From Frondihabitans sp. PAMC 28766 (lineage in GTDB: Bacteria > Actinomycetota > Actinomycetes > Actinomycetales > Microbacteriaceae): a stretch of 64,000 nucleotides of DNA. The stretch is taken from positions 2,356,001 to 2,420,000 of the forward strand of contig NZ_CP014513.1 in NCBI RefSeq assembly GCF_001577365.1. Reading direction: 5' to 3'. Within the stretch, counting starts at the first letter, position 1. Every line of letters begins with the position of its first letter. The notes beneath the pieces were generated by a model. The model had not been told where the DNA came from. It saw only the letters and a program-made list of their open reading frames with translations, and made no database searches. The position numbers and the translations under genes were made by a program. Below, in pieces: positions 53,814 through 63,310 of the stretch.

Positions 53814-54920
53814 GTGCTGATCCGTGGAGCGGTGTTGGAGCGGACGGACGCGCAGCGGCCTTTCGCCGACTCGCGGCCGCTGACGCTGTCCGAGCTCTCG
53901 CTCGACGAGCCCGGCCCCGGCGAGATCCTGGTCCGCATCGAAGCGGCGGGGGTCTGCCACAGCGACCTCTCGGTGGTCGACGGCAACCGCGTGCGGCCGA
54001 CGCCGATGCTGCTCGGGCACGAGGCCGCGGGCATAGTCGAGGCGGTCGGCTCCGGGCCCGATCCGGCGCTCGTCGTCGGCGACCGTGTCGTCATGACCTT
54101 CCTCCCCCGCTGCGGCGAGTGCCCCGAGTGCCAGACGGACGGGCGGCTGCCGTGCCGCGTCGGAAGCGCGGCGAACAACGCCGGGACGCTCGTGGGTGGC
54201 GGCGATCGCCTGCACCGCGACGGCGTGCCGGTTGCGCACCATCTGGGAGTCTCCGGATTTGCCACGTATGCAGTCGTCTCGGCCACCTCTGTCGTGCGCG
54301 TCGACCCCGACGTGCCGGCGGAGGTCGCCGCGCTGCTCGGCTGCGCGGTGCTGACCGGCGGGGGAGCAGTGCTGAACGCCGGCCGGCCCGGTTCTGGGCA
54401 GGACGTGCTCGTGGTCGGCCTCGGCGGCGTCGGCATGGCCGCGGTGCTCGTGGCGAAGGCGACCGGCCATCGGGTCATCGGCGTCGACGCGCTGCCGTCG
54501 AAGCTGACGCTCGCCCGTGATCTCGGGGCGTCCGATGTGTACTCACCGGCCGATGCCATCGCGGCAGGCGTGCGTGCGCCGGTCGTGATCGAAGCTGCTG
54601 GGCATCCTGCCGCCTTCGAGACGGCGTTCGCGCTGACCGCACCGGGCGGCACGACCGTGACGGTGGGGCTGCCGCGGCCCGACGCGCGCTCGTCGATCGC
54701 GCCCCTCACTCTGACGTCGGAGGCGCGCACCGTCGTGGGCAGCTACCTCGGCTCGTCCGTGCCCGCGCGGGACATCCCGCGCTACGTCGAGCTCTGGCGC
54801 CAGGGGCTGCTGCCGGTCGAGAAGCTCGTCTCGGCACGGGTCGGGCTCGGCGACCTGAACGAGGCGATGGACGCGCTGGCCTCGGGCGAAGCCCTCCGGC
54901 AGCTCATCGTCTTCGACTGA
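53814..54920 (+). CDS. Zinc-dependent alcohol dehydrogenase (MDR family)
   Basis: A 368-residue MDR. Catalytic zinc ligands Cys48 and His69-Glu70, structural zinc Cys100/103/106/114, and NAD motif GLGGVGMA are all present. GTG start with GGAGGCAGGAC before it. Position between thiolase and SDR suggests that it oxidises an alcohol intermediate of the same pathway. Confidence 0.9.
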   Translation: MLIRGAVLERTDAQRPFADSRPLTLSELSLDEPGPGEILVRIEAAGVCHSDLSVVDGNRVRPTPMLLGHEAAGIVEAVGSGPDPALVVGDRVVMTFLPRCGECPECQTDGRLPCRVGSAANNAGTLVGGGDRLHRDGVPVAHHLGVSGFATYAVVSATSVVRVDPDVPAEVAALLGCAVLTGGGAVLNAGRPGSGQDVLVVGLGGVGMAAVLVAKATGHRVIGVDALPSKLTLARDLGASDVYSPADAIAAGVRAPVVIEAAGHPAAFETAFALTAPGGTTVTVGLPRPDARSSIAPLTLTSEARTVVGSYLGSSVPARDIPRYVELWRQGLLPVEKLVSARVGLGDLNEAMDALASGEALRQLIVFD

Positions 54921-54927
54921 ACCACTC

Positions 54928-55008
54928 CCCACCCTTACCTTTTCGGCTCACCCTCCCCGTCTGAACGGTGAGGACGTGCCGAATAGGGAAGGGGTGGCGA
55001 ACCCGAAC
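54928..55008. repeat. Palindromic element, family B copy 3
   Basis: CCACCCTTACCTTTTCGGC on the left pairs imperfectly with GCCGAATAGGGAAGGGGTGG on the right, between the alcohol dehydrogenase and SDR genes. Confidence 0.65.
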
Positions 55009-55027
55009 TTCAACGAAAGGAACCACC

Positions 55028-55783
55028 ATGGCTGACCAGAAGACAGCAATCGTGACCGGCGGAGGCCGCGGCATCGGAGCCGCGATCGGCAAGCGTCTCG
55101 CCGCCGACGGCCTCGCCGTCGCCCTGCTCGACCTCAACGACGACGACGCGACCTCCACCGCCGCCTCGATCACGGAGGCGGGCGGCAAGGCCATCGGCCT
55201 GAAGGTGGACGTCGCCGACGAGCAGAGTGTCGCGTCGGCCGTCGCCGCCGTCACCGAGCAGCTCGGCGCGCCCACCGTGCTGGTGAACAACGCCGGCATC
55301 CTGCGCGACAACCTGCTCTTCAAGATGAGCGTCGACGACTGGGACATGGTGCTCGGCGTGCACCTCCGCGGAGCGTTCCTCATGAGCCGCGAGGTGCAGA
55401 AGCACATGGTCGAGGCGAAGTGGGGCAGGATCGTCAACCTCTCGTCGTCGTCGGCGCTCGGCAACCGCGGCCAGGTGAACTATGCGGCGGCGAAAGCCGG
55501 CATGCAGGGCTTCACCAAGACCCTCGCGATCGAGCTCGGGCCGTTCGGAGTGACGGCGAACGCGATCGCACCCGGCCTGATCCAGACGGCGATGACGGAG
55601 ACGACCGCGGCGCGGCTCAAGATGCCGTTCGACGACTTCCTGGCGGAGGCGTCGAAGGGGATCCCGGTCCGACGCGTCGGCCAGCCTGACGACATCGCGG
55701 CGGTCGCGTCGTTCTTCGCGTCGGAGGGCGCCGGGTTCGTGTCGGGCCAGGTGCTGTATGTGGCGGGAGGGCCGCTCGATTGA
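55028..55783 (+). CDS. SDR, FabG-like 3-hydroxyacyl dehydrogenase
   Basis: A 251-residue SDR: TGGGRGIG, NNAG, Ser in SSSSALGNRG and YAAAK. FabG-like proteins in such clusters often act as 3-hydroxyacyl-CoA dehydrogenase. The MaoC gene overlaps its stop, so the two are coupled. Confidence 0.92.
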   Translation: MADQKTAIVTGGGRGIGAAIGKRLAADGLAVALLDLNDDDATSTAASITEAGGKAIGLKVDVADEQSVASAVAAVTEQLGAPTVLVNNAGILRDNLLFKMSVDDWDMVLGVHLRGAFLMSREVQKHMVEAKWGRIVNLSSSSALGNRGQVNYAAAKAGMQGFTKTLAIELGPFGVTANAIAPGLIQTAMTETTAARLKMPFDDFLAEASKGIPVRRVGQPDDIAAVASFFASEGAGFVSGQVLYVAGGPLD

Positions 55784-56247
55784 GTGTTTTCACGGTTGCA
55801 TCTCCCGCCGCCCTCGTCGACGCCGTCGGCACATCGCTCGGCCCGTCGTCGTGGATCGCGATCGACCAGCCACGTGTTCAGGCGTTCGCCGACGCCACCG
55901 GCGACCAGCAGTGGATCCACACCGACCCCGCCAGGGCAGCCACCGGCCCGTTCGGCGCCACGATCGCCCACGGCTATCTCACCCTGTCGCTGCTGCCGCT
56001 GATGACGGCCGACCTGCTCGACGTGCAGGGTGTCGCGGCGGCGATCAACTACGGCGCCGATCGGTTGCGGTTCGTGCAGCCGGTCCGCGTCGGCAGCCGG
56101 GTGCGCGCGGTCGGCGAGATCACCTCGGCAGACGCAGGATCCGGCGGGGTCAAGCTGGGCTACCGCCTCACCGTCGAGATCGACGGCTCGGACAAGCCGG
56201 CTCTCGTCGTCGACACGTTAACGCTGTACGTGCCGGCGGCCACCTGA
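55780..56247 (+). CDS. MaoC-like enoyl-CoA hydratase
   Basis: A 155-residue hotdog hydratase with the MaoC motif FADATGDQQWIHTDPARA and AHGYLTLSL; Asp and His form the catalytic pair. It hydrates enoyl-CoA, completing the set with dehydrogenase, SDR and thiolase. TTG start overlapping the SDR stop. Confidence 0.92.
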   Translation: MSVFTVASPAALVDAVGTSLGPSSWIAIDQPRVQAFADATGDQQWIHTDPARAATGPFGATIAHGYLTLSLLPLMTADLLDVQGVAAAINYGADRLRFVQPVRVGSRVRAVGEITSADAGSGGVKLGYRLTVEIDGSDKPALVVDTLTLYVPAAT

Positions 56248-56266
56248 ACTCACCCCGGCGTCCCGC

Positions 56267-56318
56267 GAGTGCGCAACTCGCGGCTCATGTTCGAAGATGA
56301 GCCGCGAGTTGCGCACTC
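56267..56318. repeat. Perfect 22-bp inverted repeat
   Basis: Arms at 56267-56288 and 56297-56318 are exactly complementary, starting GAGTGCGCAACTCGCGGC, with an 8-base loop. It lies after the MaoC gene and before the GH2 promoter; a strong terminator or a mobile palindrome. Confidence 0.9.
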
Positions 56319-56347
56319 TCGAGGAGGGGGCGGTGGCGACGAGACGT

Positions 56348-56359
56348 TACAACGTTGTA
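56348..56359. promoter_or_regulatory. LacI-family operator
   Basis: TACAACGTTGTA is a perfect palindrome with the central CG of LacI-type sites, 44 bp before the GH2 start. The regulator gene is not in the window. Confidence 0.6.
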
Positions 56360-56402
56360 GCGTGGTACGAGCCACGACCACAACGACCTCAAGGACGACG
56401 TC

Positions 56403-58328
56403 ATGACCGACAGCACCGCGACCCCGCGCGCCGACTATCCCCGCCCCCAGTTCACCCGCGAACGGTGGCTGAACCTCAACGGGCAGTGGGGGTTCGAGTT
56501 CGATCCGGGCGATTCCGGGCTCGAGCGCGGGCTGCTGCAGGGCGACCGCGAGCTGCAGAGGCAGATCACGGTGCCGTTCGCACCGGAGAGCGAGCTGAGC
56601 GGAATCGGCGACGTCGACTTCCACCCCGCGGTCTGGTATCGCCGGAGCGTGACGGTGCCAGCCGACTGGGCGGATGATCGCATCCTGGTGCATTTCGGGG
56701 CGGTCGACCACGACACCACCGTGTGGATGCTGGCAGAGGGCCAGGAGGCGCAGGAGGTCGGCCGCCACCGTGGCGGCTTCACCAGCTTCACCTTCGACCT
56801 CACCGCGAGGGCAGGCGTCGAGGCCGGCGACACGATCGACCTGATCGTGCGCGCCCGCGACTCGAAGGACGCGCCGCAGGCTCGCGGCAAGCAGTCCACC
56901 GAATACGCCAACCACGACGCCGACTACACGCGCACCACGGGCATCTGGCAGACGGTCTGGCTCGAGCCGGTGCCGACCGTCGCGATCCTGCGCCCCCGCA
57001 TCACGCCCGACCTCGAGAGCGGCACGTTCACGGTCGAGGTGCCGATCGGCGCCGGGCACGCGAACGGGCTGCGCGGTGGCCGCGTGCGCGTCACCGTGAG
57101 CGACGACGAGGGCGAGATCGAGTCGCAGGATGCCAGGGCCGATCTGACCCTGACGCCTCGCCTCACCATCGAGATCCCCGACGCCCGCGTGCGGCCCTGG
57201 TCGATCGGCGACCCGTACCTCTACGGGCTCCGCATCGAGCTGCTGTCGGCCCACGGCGACGTCGTCGACACCGTCGGCAGCTACGCGGGCCTCCGCAGCA
57301 TCGCGATCGACGGTCAAGCGATCCTCATCAACGGCGAGCGGGTCTTCCAGCGGCTCGTGCTCGACCAGGGCCTTTACTCTGACGGGCTGCTGACGGCACC
57401 GAGCGACGCCGACCTGGTCCGCGACATCGAGCTGTCGATGCGCGCCGGGTTCAACGGGGCGCGCCTGCACCAGAAGGTCTTCGAAGAGCGGTTCCTGTAT
57501 CACGCCGATCGCCTCGGCTACCTCGTCTGGGGCGAGTTCGGCGACTGGGGCGCCAAGACCACCGGGCCCTCCGACGACCGGCAGCAGCCCGACGCCTCAT
57601 TCGTCGCAGAGTGGCTGGAGGCACTGGAGCGCGACTACTCGCATCCTGCGATCGTCGGCTGGTGCCCTCTCAACGAGACCCGCCAACACCTGTCCGACCG
57701 GATCACCGTGCTCGACGACGTCACCCGGGCGATGTTCCTCGCGACGAAGGCGATGGACACCACGCGCCCGGTGCTCGACGCCTCGGGCTACGCGCACCGC
57801 GTCTACGAGACCGACGTCTACGACAACCACAGCTACGACCAGGATCCCGTGTCGTTCGGCGCCACGATGGACCTGCTCGACCCTGTCGCGCGCACGGCGT
57901 ACATCAGCACCGAAGACGACGACGGTATGCCGCGGCCCGATCTGCGGCAGTGGAGCCTGCCGTACAACGCGCAGCCGTACTTCTGCAGCGAGTTCGGCGG
58001 GATCTGGTGGAACGCGGCGGTCGCTTCGGCTGTCGCTTCGGCTGCCGCCGACGCGCCGGCCCAGTCGGGCACGACGTCGTGGGGCTACGGCGAGCGGGTG
58101 CACACCATCGAGGAGTTCTACGAGCGCTTCGAGGGGCTCGTCACGGCGCTGCTCGACAACGAGCACATGTTCGGCTACTGCTACACGCAACTGACCGCCG
58201 TCTTCCAAGAGCAGAACGGCGTCTACGACTTCGATCGCAGCGACAAGTTCGACATCGAGCGGATCGCCGCCGTCCAGCGCCGTCCTGCCGCGATCGAGGT
58301 CGCCGCGCGGTCGTCCGCCGCTGTGTGA
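56403..58328 (+). CDS. Glycoside hydrolase family 2
   Basis: A 641-residue GH2 enzyme: N-terminal sugar-binding domain (NLNGQWGFEFDPG), Ig-like domain, and TIM barrel. The acid/base is Glu425 in CPLNETRQ and the nucleophile Glu530 in FCSEFGGIWW. Beta-galactosidase- or glucuronidase-like; exact sugar not visible. No signal peptide, so it acts inside the cell on imported oligosaccharide. Likely repressed through the LacI-type site upstream. Confidence 0.9.
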   Translation: MTDSTATPRADYPRPQFTRERWLNLNGQWGFEFDPGDSGLERGLLQGDRELQRQITVPFAPESELSGIGDVDFHPAVWYRRSVTVPADWADDRILVHFGAVDHDTTVWMLAEGQEAQEVGRHRGGFTSFTFDLTARAGVEAGDTIDLIVRARDSKDAPQARGKQSTEYANHDADYTRTTGIWQTVWLEPVPTVAILRPRITPDLESGTFTVEVPIGAGHANGLRGGRVRVTVSDDEGEIESQDARADLTLTPRLTIEIPDARVRPWSIGDPYLYGLRIELLSAHGDVVDTVGSYAGLRSIAIDGQAILINGERVFQRLVLDQGLYSDGLLTAPSDADLVRDIELSMRAGFNGARLHQKVFEERFLYHADRLGYLVWGEFGDWGAKTTGPSDDRQQPDASFVAEWLEALERDYSHPAIVGWCPLNETRQHLSDRITVLDDVTRAMFLATKAMDTTRPVLDASGYAHRVYETDVYDNHSYDQDPVSFGATMDLLDPVARTAYISTEDDDGMPRPDLRQWSLPYNAQPYFCSEFGGIWWNAAVASAVASAAADAPAQSGTTSWGYGERVHTIEEFYERFEGLVTALLDNEHMFGYCYTQLTAVFQEQNGVYDFDRSDKFDIERIAAVQRRPAAIEVAARSSAAV

Positions 58329-58449
58329 CGCGGCGTGTCTGACGCGCTCGGCAGCTCGGGAGGAGAAGGTGCGAGCTGATGGGCTCGCAAGGGTCTGAGC
58401 GGCTCGAAAATACTCCCGGACAGCCGGGCTGCAGCGGCGGCGCGTCCGG

Positions 58450-58890
58450 CTAGTTCGCGAGGTAGCTGCGCAGCGCGCTGGTGACGACGTCGTGGTCGAC
58501 GACGTCGGGTTCGCCCGAGCCGGTGATCGTGCCGATGATCTCGCCACCGACGATGAGCGGGAACGACCCGCCCGACACCGCGAACTCGTCGTTGATCTCG
58601 AGCTCGTTGCCGGCGGCCTCTTCGCGGAGGCGCACGGCGAGCGACGCCGTCTTCTCGCGCTTCGCGACGTTCGACTTGCGGCGCAGCCACGACGTCGTCT
58701 GCTCTTCGACCCCGCCGAGCGCCGCCTTGTAGACGATGTGGTCGCCGATCACGATCTGCACGGCGAGGGCGAGCTCGCGCTCGCGGACGATCTCGGCGGC
58801 GAGGGTGCCGAGCGCGTACGCGGCCTCCTGATCGAACGTCTCGAACTGGAGCTCGTCCAGCTGGGCGTCGATGTCGTCGAGGGTGAACAC
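58450..58890 (-). CDS. UPF0303/GlcG-HbpS-like heme-binding domain protein
   Basis: A 146-residue protein. LQFETFDQEAAYALGT at the start and GGSFPLIVGGEIIGTITGSG near the end match the UPF0303 group of the GlcG/HbpS fold, some of which bind or degrade heme. The frame is open far upstream, but family similarity begins near the GTG at 58890. Confidence 0.75.
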   Translation of the reverse strand: MFTLDDIDAQLDELQFETFDQEAAYALGTLAAEIVRERELALAVQIVIGDHIVYKAALGGVEEQTTSWLRRKSNVAKREKTASLAVRLREEAAGNELEINDEFAVSGGSFPLIVGGEIIGTITGSGEPDVVDHDVVTSALRSYLAN

Positions 58891-58957
58891 GGGCAGGATC
58901 TCGGGGTGGCCATACCGACATCCTGCCGCACCCCTGCCTTTGTCCGCACATAGACCT

Positions 58958-59033
58958 TCCGTTTTACCTATAGGTGCGTCCCTCCCGACAGGAAATTTCT
59001 GTGCGGGAACGGCCCACCTATAGGTAGAACGGA
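58958..59033. repeat. Palindromic element, family C copy 1
   Basis: Arms 58958-58976 and 59015-59033 carry ACCTATAGGT within a 19-bp near-perfect inverted repeat (one mismatch). The interior holds TTTCTGTGCGG. A second copy in opposite orientation lies at 60063-60136. Confidence 0.85.
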
Positions 59034-59053
59034 GGGGGGATAGCCTGAAGGGC

Positions 59054-60037
59054 GTGAGAGCCGTCGTCATCGAGACCCTGGAAGGGCCCGACGCGGCCCG
59101 ACTGACCGAGTTCCCGGCGCCGGAAGGCAGCCACGAGCGCGCGAAGGGCGAGCGAGTTGTCGTCGAGGTGCACGCGGCAGGGCTCAGCGTGATCGACAAC
59201 CTGCAGGCGCGCGGGCAGTACCAGTACGGCACAGCGGTGCCCTACGTGCTCGGCAGCGAGGTGGCCGGTGTGGTCACGTCGTCCGAGTCGAGCGAGTTCG
59301 CAGTCGGCGACCGCGTCGGTGGGATCGTCTTCTGGGGCGGGGTCGCCGACGAGTGTCTGATCGCGCCCGAGTATGCGGTGCGTTTGCCCCCGAGTATGAG
59401 CTTCGCCGACGGCGCCGCGGTCTACCTCAACTACTCGACGGCCTGGTTCGCGTACCACCGAGCGGGCGTCGAACCCGGCCAGACGGTCCTCGTGCAGGGC
59501 GCCGCCGGAGGAGTCGGCTCGGCCGTCCTCGACCTCGCCGCCGCGTTCGGCGCCCGCGCGATCGCAGTCGTCTCCACCGACGAGAAAGAGGCGATCGCTC
59601 GGCGCGCCGGAGCCGCCGAGGTCGTTCGCAGCGACGGGGACTGGCTCGCCGAGGTCAAGGAACTCACCGGCGGCCACGGCGTCGACGTCGTGTTCGACCC
59701 GGTCGGCGGCGACCGATTCACCGACTCGCTGCGGGCCCTCCGCACCGGCGGCACCCTCGTGGTGATCGGGTTCGTCGGCGGGTTGATCCCGACGGTGAAG
59801 GTCAATCGGCTGCTGCTCCGCAACCTCCGTGTCACGGGCATCTCGATGGACACCATGGACGCCGAGTACCCCGGCACCCTTCGACTCGTGCGCGACAGCG
59901 TGCAGGCACTGCTCGACGAGGGCCGGATCCACCCGATCGTCGGCGCGACCTACCCGATGGCGCAGGCGGACGACGCCCTGCACGCCCTGGAGCAGCGCTC
60001 GACCTTCGGCAAGGTCGTGGTCGAGGTGCGGCCCTAG
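59054..60037 (+). CDS. Quinone oxidoreductase-like MDR protein
   Basis: A 327-residue MDR without zinc ligands, with the NADPH motif QGAAGGVGSAV near 152 and GSEVAGVV. Quinone- or enone-reductase-like. GTG start. It is framed on both sides by oppositely oriented copies of palindromic family C. Confidence 0.88.
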   Translation: MRAVVIETLEGPDAARLTEFPAPEGSHERAKGERVVVEVHAAGLSVIDNLQARGQYQYGTAVPYVLGSEVAGVVTSSESSEFAVGDRVGGIVFWGGVADECLIAPEYAVRLPPSMSFADGAAVYLNYSTAWFAYHRAGVEPGQTVLVQGAAGGVGSAVLDLAAAFGARAIAVVSTDEKEAIARRAGAAEVVRSDGDWLAEVKELTGGHGVDVVFDPVGGDRFTDSLRALRTGGTLVVIGFVGGLIPTVKVNRLLLRNLRVTGISMDTMDAEYPGTLRLVRDSVQALLDEGRIHPIVGATYPMAQADDALHALEQRSTFGKVVVEVRP

Positions 60038-60062
60038 CCCTCGGATCCTGCCGTCTCGTCTC

Positions 60063-60136
60063 CCGTTCTACCTATAGGTAAGTGGTTGCCGCACAGAAAC
60101 ATCTATGGGGCAAATGCTTGCCTATAGGTAGAACGG
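60063..60136. repeat. Palindromic element, family C copy 2
   Basis: 20-bp arms (60063-60082 and 60117-60136, one mismatch) with CTACCTATAGG; the interior CCGCACAGAAA is the reverse of that in copy 1. Confidence 0.85.
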
Positions 60137-60167
60137 AGGGGGAAACGGAGGGGGGCGGGGCGGGGGA

Positions 60168-61871
60168 TCAGCCGCCAGCGGAGGGGGCGCCGTCGGCGAG
60201 GATCGCAGCGATCCGCTCGCGCAGCAGCTGCTTCTGCACCTTCCCGGTCGGCGTCATCGGCAGCCCGTCGGTGACCTCAACGCGCTCGGGCATCTTCTGC
60301 ACGGCGATCTTCTTCGTGCGGAGGAACTCCTGCGTCGTGGCGAGCGTCGGCGCCTCGTGGCCCGGCTCGACGACGACGAAGGCGCACGCGCGCTCGCCGA
60401 GGCGCGGGTCGGGCATCGCGACCACGGCCACGTCGCGGATGTCGGGATGCGTGATCAGCAGGTCTTCGACTTCGCGCGAGCCGATGTTGACGCCTCCGCG
60501 GATGATGATGTCCTTGGTCCGGCCGGTGATGCGCACGAAGCCGTCGGCGTCCATGTAGCCGAGGTCGCCGGACCGCGAGTAGCGCTCGGGGGTGTAGAGC
60601 TCCTCGGTCTGCGCCTCGTTGTGGAAGTACGCGACCATGTGCGACGGGCCGCGATACGTCACGTCTCCCTCCTCGCCGCGGGGCAACTCGAGGCCCGAGG
60701 TCGGGTCGACGACCATGATCGTCGCGCCGGGCAGGGCGCGACCGTCCGACAGCACGGACTTCTCGGGGGCGTCCTCCGGTGCACACATCGCCGTCGTGAG
60801 GTTCTCGGACCGGCCGTAGAGGCTCAGCACGCTCAGACCGCTGAACATCGTGCGAGCGCCCTGCACGATCGAGCCGGGGATCGGCGACCCCGCGCAGACC
60901 CAGTACTTCATGCCGGACATGTCGTGGTCGCCGGGGTGGTAGCTCTGCATCACCGTCGCGAGGAAGGTGGTCGACGTGAACGTCATCGTGCACCTGTTGT
61001 CGCGGATGCGGGCCATGCCCTCGTCGGGGTTCCAGGAGGCCATGAAGTGCGTCCCGCCGCCGACCAGCAGCGGCACGATGAAGCCGGTCACGAGGCCGGT
61101 GGTGTGGCTCACGGGCGACGGGTTGAAGAAGATGTCGTCTTCGGTGACGTGCAGCCGGTCGACCAGGGCCTTCGAGCCCGCGTAGTACGTGTTGAACGTG
61201 TGATAGCAGCCCTTGGGCCTCGATGTCGTGCCCGAGGTGTAGACGATCACGAAGCCCTCGTCCGGGCCGACGCCGTCTCCGAGCTCCTCTTCGAGGTCGT
61301 CGAGGTCGCCGCTCTTCACGAGGTCGGGCAGCGCGTGGGCCGCGCCGAGGTCGCTGCCCTCGTCGGGCCGCACGACGACGACGTGCTCGAGCGTCGGGAT
61401 CTCGTCGAGCAGATCGAGGTACAGCTCGCGATGGCTGAACTTGTGGAAGAAGTCGGGCCCGATCAGCACCTTCGCGCCCGAGTCGGCCAGGTCGAAGCCG
61501 ACTTCGTCGTGGCGGAAGATCGGCATGATGGGCAGCAGGATGGCGCCGAGTCGCGATAGCGCGACGACGACCTCGGTGAACTCGGCCCAGTTGGGCAGCT
61601 GCACGGCGACACGATCGCCGTGGCCGACCCCCAGGTCGGCAAGGCCCGCGGCGAGACGCACGCCACCCTCGTACATCTGCGAGTAGGTGAGCGAGATGTC
61701 GCCGTCCGAGACGAAGACCTGGTCGGGGCGTTCGGCGGCCTTCTCGGCGACGAGTTGATAGAGCACCCGATCCTGCCAGTCGCCGGAGTCGTAGTAGGCG
61801 GCGATGTCGCCGGCCGTGTAGGGGCCGAACGGTTCGATGGTGGCGGTTTCGGTGGCCGTCGACTGCGTCAT
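60168..61871 (-). CDS. Acyl-CoA ligase (AMP-forming), second copy
   Basis: A 567-residue adenylate-forming enzyme: YTSGTTSRPKG, YGRSENLT in place of the usual YGxTE, SGDLG, and catalytic Lys544 in PTGKVQKQLL. Distinct from the ligase at 48436. Divergent from an SDR gene across 111 bp, so both may share control. Start at MTQSTATETA chosen over an upstream frame extension. Confidence 0.9.
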   Translation of the reverse strand: MTQSTATETATIEPFGPYTAGDIAAYYDSGDWQDRVLYQLVAEKAAERPDQVFVSDGDISLTYSQMYEGGVRLAAGLADLGVGHGDRVAVQLPNWAEFTEVVVALSRLGAILLPIMPIFRHDEVGFDLADSGAKVLIGPDFFHKFSHRELYLDLLDEIPTLEHVVVVRPDEGSDLGAAHALPDLVKSGDLDDLEEELGDGVGPDEGFVIVYTSGTTSRPKGCYHTFNTYYAGSKALVDRLHVTEDDIFFNPSPVSHTTGLVTGFIVPLLVGGGTHFMASWNPDEGMARIRDNRCTMTFTSTTFLATVMQSYHPGDHDMSGMKYWVCAGSPIPGSIVQGARTMFSGLSVLSLYGRSENLTTAMCAPEDAPEKSVLSDGRALPGATIMVVDPTSGLELPRGEEGDVTYRGPSHMVAYFHNEAQTEELYTPERYSRSGDLGYMDADGFVRITGRTKDIIIRGGVNIGSREVEDLLITHPDIRDVAVVAMPDPRLGERACAFVVVEPGHEAPTLATTQEFLRTKKIAVQKMPERVEVTDGLPMTPTGKVQKQLLRERIAAILADGAPSAGG

Positions 61872-61982
61872 GGTGCTCCACGTCCTCAGGGTCTGGGAGG
61901 GGAGAAGGTCGGGCGCCTCGAGACCGGGGTGATCGGGCTGCTGAGAGCCCGGCACATCTTCACTGAGTGTTAAATTACCAGC

Positions 61983-62909
<927 letters not shown>

Positions 62910-62913
62910 GCGC

Positions 62914-62964
62914 GGCACCTCGGGCTAGTGACGAGGTGACGCCCCGTCTTTCGGCCGAGGTGCC
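62914..62964. repeat. Inverted repeat after the SDR gene
   Basis: GGCACCTCGG and CCGAGGTGCC pair across 31 bases, just after the stop. Terminator-like position; sequence recalls family E (GAGGCACC). Confidence 0.6.
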
Positions 62965-63199
62965 AGCGCCGCGGCGCTGGGAGGTCGGCCGGAATCCGGG
63001 GTCTTGCGGCGCGCGGGTCAGGCGAGGCTGGCTGTACTCGTAGAGCACCGCGAGCTTCCACGCGGCGAGCGTGACGTACCACGTCGGATCCTGCGCCTCG
63101 ATGCCCTGCGCCTCGAAGTAGCGCGCGGCGAGCCATGCGGCGCGTCTCGACCCAGTCGACGGTGGGCGCAGGATCCGCCATGGTGCGGGCCAGCGACAA
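62925..63199 (-). pseudogene. Remnant of a phosphotransferase gene C-terminus
   Basis: Two frames together read DPAPTVDWVETR, then AAWLAARYFEAQG, then WYVTLAAWKLAVLYEYSQPR, the C-terminal pattern of aminoglycoside-phosphotransferase-like proteins found near acyl-CoA genes. A frameshift at about 63137 separates the parts and the N-terminal three quarters, including the catalytic loop, are missing. Clearly a decayed fragment. Confidence 0.65.
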
Positions 63200-63246
63200 C
63201 CTAGTCGTGGGCCGGTGCCGCTGCCCTCACTCCCGCCGCCACGAGA

Positions 63247-63310
63247 ATGAGCCGGATTTCACGCAAATCGCCACGCCTAGTCCGAGCGTTTTACCTGAAA
63301 TCGGACTCAT
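63247..63310. repeat. Palindromic element, family D copy 2
   Basis: ATGAGCCGGATTTCA and TGAAATCGGACTCAT are near-complementary arms; the right arm supplies the TGA stop of the leftward gene ending at 63307. Related to 31047-31114. Confidence 0.75.
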
